64,000 nucleotides of DNA from Volvariella volvacea V23 (lineage: Eukaryota; Basidiomycota; Agaricomycetes; Agaricales; Pluteaceae): positions 673,512 through 737,511 of the forward strand of contig KB722751.1 in assembly GCA_000349905.1 (NCBI GenBank). Direction: 5' to 3'. The notes beneath the pieces are model-generated. The model saw nothing but the letters and a program-made list of their open reading frames with translations, made no database searches and had not been told where the DNA came from. A program made the position numbers and the translations under genes. Numbering within the stretch: position 1 is the stretch's first letter; each line of letters opens with the position of its first letter. This document shows positions 59,684 to 64,000 of the stretch, piece after piece.

Positions 59684-61889
59684 CGGGGTATCGTGTGAGC
59701 TGTAAGGGAGGGATCCTGGACTGTTTAAGCTATGCCTTGAGAGGTCGTCACCGTTGCGAATGCTGGGATCAGTTCCAGAAGGCTGGAATGGATATGGAGG
59801 GGAATATGAACCAGTATAGAGGATGGTGGGCAGTAGAATTAGTATGGATGCCTTCGAGAGTTGCCATGTGAATCAGGGTGGCTGTGCCGCCACAGCTTAT
59901 GTCAGCATCAAATGTGCCTCTCTGTGGTCCATGTGGGGCGTCCCTTGAAATCTCTGCAGACCCCAACGTCCCTAGCTGGTCAACGAAAATCATTGTCCTG
60001 TTTTTATCTTTTCTCGTGCAGCTTAGCGCTCCGGAAGCAGAATTAGACGCCCGTTCCAGATAGGCTGCGTGCTACCACATGAGACAGCCAGCAACATCAC
60101 CTTTTCCTAGGGCAACCGTTGGGATTGTCGGGGAGACAGATTTGTATCCGAGCCTCGTGAAAACTTGGCGCGTCCAATCATGGGGCCTCGAATGTACCAT
60201 GGCAATCACCGATGGAAGGTATGTGTTTCCAAATCCTTCCAATCAACGAAGCAACTTGTCAAACAACATAATAAATAGCTTTCTTTAGATTAGAACGCGC
60301 TGTTATATCGTCCGGTTGTGAACTACAGTATATGTGTCCATGTGGACACTCCAATTTCTTGACTTTTGTTTTCTGTGAGGCTGGGATAGATCTGACGATC
60401 TCCGCAGGCTTGGGATTTGGAGATTGGGCTCTGACGAATACGCCACGGCAGAAAATTTGCCACAACTCGTGTGCTTAATTTCTGGGGTCTGTCTGAGGAC
60501 CGAACGCTAAAGTTAGGTTCCCTAACGTTGTGCAAGTCGTTTTTGTTAGGAATGGAACATCCATATACTGTTCTAAGGTATTTGGACCTCAGTAGCCAGA
60601 CGTCAGTTGCCTAGCCTTGAATCAATACGTTAGATCGAGTGTCTGCGCATTGTGCACGAAGACAGGAGATCGGAGCCGTTAGAGTCAGGCTTCTTTCCTT
60701 CGAGTTCCGATCAGGATCCTAGTTAGTTCTTTCCACGCAGTTTATTCGAGTATCTTAGGACTCGGACAGATGCACAGCGTTAAATGACAGTGTGAACGCG
60801 CAAGCTATATGGCATCGTTGGCTACTCTCGAGCACTCAGCAAGTGCACCAAGGTAACACCTACTTTAATGGTATGATACATTCTTGACAAGAAACATTGG
60901 GCCAAATGTAGTCGCACAAAATACAGTCCATATCTGGCACCCAAGTGGAAGGTCTGTGGAGCCTGGGGCGACGGGCATTTGTGTCGAGCACATGTGAACC
61001 TCGTAGGCGGCCACGTTGGGTTTCACTCAGGGGTTGGGTCCATTGCTTCAAGACTTCCTAGAGAAACTCCCCGCAATCTCCATGTAAGGCTAGAGTGTCG
61101 GAGGTCATCGCTGCTGGAATCTACACCATCTCTTTGAACGTTACATCTTTTGAGCTTCACAACACGATTTGAAGAAGCAGACAAATTCCATAAAAAGCAA
61201 GAACAACCGGGGGCTTCAGCACCGGGCCATGCCAACGATTATCAGTCTCAGCATCAAGACAAGTCATTCCGAAGCCCGAGATGTTCTCCGAATCCAGTGC
61301 ATCTGAGAGGATAAATGCTTCAATATAACGGCGTATACAATGTGACATTGACAGTACGGACCAGGGCACGTCAGTGCAACCCGTGTCAAGTGTGGCTAGT
61401 TTCTAGCAACCCTTCAGACATCACGCCTCGTGAGGTCTTAGAAGCAACTAATTGGCAGCTTCACACCCAATGGCTGTGCGGGGTAGTCCATTCCAAGAAA
61501 TACAATCCAATGGAAGGAATAGCCGAACCTTTGGAATGCACAGCTCATGGCCAAACGAAATGAGGTCACCAGACCAGTTGAGGTGATAGAACATGGTTTC
61601 TTCCAAGCTTGGGGGGACCCTTTCCCAATAACGCGTGGAGACATGGCTCATAGGGATGATGGAACTTATCGCGGAGATGCATGATGATGCCTTGATGTTG
61701 TTGGGTGGCCTTTGAGAGATATTATTCATTTCATTGCGTGATGCATATTCCAAGCGTTACGGGTTGCAAATTGTTACGGGTTGCAAATTGTTCCGGTACG
61801 AGTTGGGAAAGCGAGTTTATTCTATATCTGTAATTAGGATGCACCATGATTTCCAATACCTACGTTATTCGATGCGATTAAAGTGAAGT
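59684..61889. other. Gene-poor 2.2-kb region upstream of bHLH gene
   Basis: Apart from the likely 5' extension of the bHLH gene (to about 59800), I found no convincing gene. Short frames on both strands lack recognisable motifs. It contains a 17-bp tandem duplication at 61756-61789. Confidence 0.5.
61756..61789 (+). repeat. 17-bp tandem duplication
   Basis: Two perfect copies of GTTACGGGTTGCAAATT lie head to tail, followed by a third partial start (GTTCCGG). It is intergenic, between COQ9's stop and the gene-poor region. Confidence 0.9.
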
Positions 61890-62787
61890 CTATATCATGC
61901 CTCTGCTTTTTAAAATGCCCTTCCAGCTCTTAAACATGTAGGAAGAGAAGAGAGCGACTTCGTCAAATGATTTCTTGAGGTCGGTGGATGTGTCGAGCAT
62001 CGAATCCAAGAAGTCGTGAGCCGTTTGCGGTGAAGTCAACTGATGGAGCTCTGCAGTGACAAAAATCAGACACATAAGGGACGCGTATGGCATCTTCATA
62101 CGGACCTGCAGCTTTGTAGATGGCAGCTAAGGAACCTCTACGCGCATACCACAATAACTGGATAGGGAGGTACTTGATAAGCATTCTTAAGAAACAAATA
62201 CAGCAAGGGAAAACTTGCATTCAACGATGCGTCGCCTCCAACGTAACACGCCTCATCCGCAATACGAGCGGCATTTCTCAGCGACGGCATTGGGTCAAGA
62301 GGGGGGATGGCTGACGGCGGTGATGCAAGCAACGCAAATGCCTAAGCACGCATGTTAAGTCCAAGCTACTGTAGCACATAACCCCTTCCCACCTCACTCA
62401 AGTGCTGTAGCACCGGTTCGTTGTATGATAGTCTACCATGTAGTGCGTCTCGGACACTTGGCTTCTCACCAGGACGTGAGGGAGTAACGTGCTTCATTTG
62501 AGAGATGCCCTCGTCGAGCCAGGCGTGTATTAGAGTTCTTCTGGCATCGTCGCCATGACCGAAGAGCGAAGAGACGGCCGTCTCCGTAAGTGGTTCAGTA
62601 TGATGATTTGGTTGCGGGAGTTTGAAGACAGAATGAGCCAGCGCCTCACGGGTAAAGCCATAGTCTTTCACAAGAGGCAACGCGAGCCGCAACAACCGAG
62701 CACTGAAAGAGTGCAAAGGACGCGAATATCGTTACAGAGGAGCGAATAACACAGCAAAGTCGGAACTGACCTTGACGCGGCGGACAT
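61890..62787 (-). CDS. COQ9: Ubiquinone biosynthesis protein COQ9
   Basis: A short first exon MSAAS splices (donor at about 62770) to SARLLRLALPLVKDYGFTRE, then ALAHSVFKLPQPNH, LTETAVSSLFGHGDDARRTL, IHAWLDEGI and LGLNMRA-type lipid-binding sequence spread over small exons. Later blocks are WYARRGSLAAIYKAAELHQL and SPQTAHDFLDSMLDTSTDLK. It ends SYMFKSWKGILKSRGMI. Coq9 is a TetR-fold lipid-binding protein of the mitochondrial CoQ synthome that assists Coq7. The intron arrangement in the middle (62100-62390) is only approximately known. The gene is divergent from eIF3j with 146 bp between start codons. Confidence 0.87.
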
Positions 62788-62933
62788 GGCACGAGTGTTG
62801 ACAAAAACGGCAAAAGCCGAGATTAGGAGGATTATCACTCTATCGGGTAATTCTATTATCTAACATCACGCTCATCGTCATCCCTTTCTACGGGTAGTGT
62901 CCCTATAATCCTCTGCATCAGAAATGTCCGACT

Positions 62934-63957
62934 GGGGTAAGTCCTCTGCCCCAAGTCATAAATCTACCAGCTACCGAATGGCTCACAAAATGCCGTTCCT
63001 GTCGCAGAAAATGACAGTGATAATGCCAAACCCGTAGCCAAGCCCGCAGCGCCCGCGCCCAGGATCCCAGCTAAGAGCAAATGGGAAGGTGAAGATGAGG
63101 AAGATGGCGCCCCTGCAGTGCGTACTTCGCCGCATTTCATCGATGACCGTATATTGACCAATTCATCGGTGCCCATCTTGCTATTGTAGAGTGATTGGGA
63201 GGATTCATCAGAGGAGGAAAAGCCTACCCCTGCAGCAGCCCCTGTGGCACTACCGAAGAAGAAGGGGACATTGAAGGCAAAGCTAGCGGAAAAGGAGGCG
63301 CAAAAAGCTGCCAAAAAGGCTGCTGGAGATGATGTCGACTACGATTCTGATGATGTGCTTGATCCAAGGGAGAAAGCTAAAAGAGACAAGGAACGCGAAC
63401 TCAACGCAGACCTGAATAACGCAGCAGAGCTATTTGGTGCAGCTGCTCTTGGTGGTAAGTCATCGCACTGGATATGTTCTGCCTCATTACAACCGACTAA
63501 ACCCTCGTGCCTCTATCTAGGAACATCAAATCCGGAACTTGACGCACTGATCTCAGCACAACCACGGACAAAAGATGATTGGGAGATGTTCTCGGCAAGA
63601 ATTATTGAATACATCATCAAACGACACCAGAATAAACCACTCTATGCGACATTTGTTGATCACCTAGTTCGAGAGCTGGCATTGCCCTTAAAGGATGTGG
63701 AGGTGCGAAAGGCGGCAAGCACATTAACCACGCTTGCAAATGAGAAGCAGAAGGAGCAAAGGGAGAAGGCTAGTGGAAAGAAGAAGCCAAAGACTGCCGC
63801 AAAGCCTGCGTTAGGTTCGGCCAAAGGCTCACAGAAGTAAGTGACAAGCCTCCTATATATACCTTGCAATCAAGCCTGACTGTATACAAGGTTCGATACC
63901 ACAGTGTATGATGAGGCCCTTGACGATTTTGGAACAAATCCCGACGATTTCATGTAA
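62934..63957 (+). CDS. HCR1: Translation initiation factor eIF3 subunit j (HCR1)
   Basis: Exon 1 encodes only MSDW plus one base. The second exon gives ENDSDNAKPVAKPAAPAPRI..SKWEGEDEEDGAP, then SDWEDSSEEEKPTP, KKKGTLKAKLAEKEAQKAAK, DVLDPREKAKRDKERELNAD, LNNAAELFG, and, after an intron, GTSNPELDALISAQPRTKDD and WEMFSARIIEYIIKRHQNKP. The last exon ends KFDTTVYDEALDDFGTNPDDFM. The acidic W-rich N-terminus and 'YDDFM'-like C-terminus are the eIF3j hallmarks. It helps 40S recruitment and rRNA processing. Confidence 0.93.
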
Positions 63958-64000
63958 AGGGCTCAATATCGCTGTCAACACCTCCCGTCGATGCATCATT

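Noticed and set aside
59769..60063. Possible extra gene upstream of the bHLH factor
   Set aside because: The frames there lack motifs on either strand. The protein-like part belongs in frame with the bHLH gene and is better read as its 5' exon.
1..64000. CRISPR array, rRNA operon, bacterial operons or viral genes
   Set aside because: No spaced direct repeats, no rRNA sequence, no operon-style spacing and no viral polymerase or capsid motifs were seen; the whole window reads as intron-rich fungal nuclear DNA.

Overview
The window is nuclear DNA of a filamentous basidiomycete. Genes are dense and lie on both strands. Almost every gene is cut by many introns of about 45-60 bp with GT..AG ends, and the protein families are those of Agaricomycotina. 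The F-box/LRR-like protein at 48.3 kb and the overall style suggest Ceratobasidiaceae (Rhizoctonia/Ceratobasidium type); that assignment is inference. Because of the introns, most gene models below were built by joining reading frames across GT..AG junctions that restore the known family sequence. Coordinates run from start codon to stop codon and include introns.

Layout, left to right. 0-9 kb: the 3' end of a type II DnaJ gene; a membrane-anchored GMC oxidoreductase; a GBD/FH3 formin-like protein without an FH2 domain; and, head to head with it, a RhoGAP. 9-16.8 kb: a membrane-anchored GH17 glucanase, an inverted pair of identical tRNA-Gly(CCC) genes, the ribosome-biogenesis factor SGD1/NOM1, the lysine methyltransferase EFM4 and the mitochondrial import J-protein PAM18. 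17-23 kb: a UPF1-like SF1 helicase converging on a carnitine acetyltransferase. Between 18.5 and 20.7 kb the 3' halves of both genes and the spacer are AT-rich and nearly free of CpG. 23-38 kb: a CAF120/SKG3-like PH protein, RAD2 (XPG nuclease), COX11, a DNAJC8-like splicing J-protein and RMI1 with a long tail rich in SUMO-interaction-like motifs. 38-40.2 kb is gene-poor.

40-48 kb: a basidiomycete coiled-coil protein of unknown function, then a very large gene in which an HSPA12-like Hsp70 ATPase domain runs, in one reading frame, into a charged helix with a 24-bp tandem repeat and a tryptophan-glycine repeat tail. 48-64 kb: an F-box protein, F-actin capping protein beta, the spliceosomal cyclophilin PPIL3 (apparently with a start exon that is only ATG), a G-alpha protein lacking the catalytic glutamine, the tRNA adenosine deaminase TAD1, a bHLH factor, COQ9 and eIF3j.

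Most genes are single-copy housekeeping genes and do not form a pathway cluster. Themes that recur are Rho/actin signalling (GBD-FH3, RhoGAP, capping protein), genome maintenance (RAD2, RMI1, helicase), mitochondrial biogenesis (PAM18, COX11, COQ9, carnitine acetyltransferase) and chaperones (three J-proteins and the Hsp70 fusion). The best candidates for something undescribed are the Hsp70/coiled-coil/WG fusion and the CpG-depleted block.
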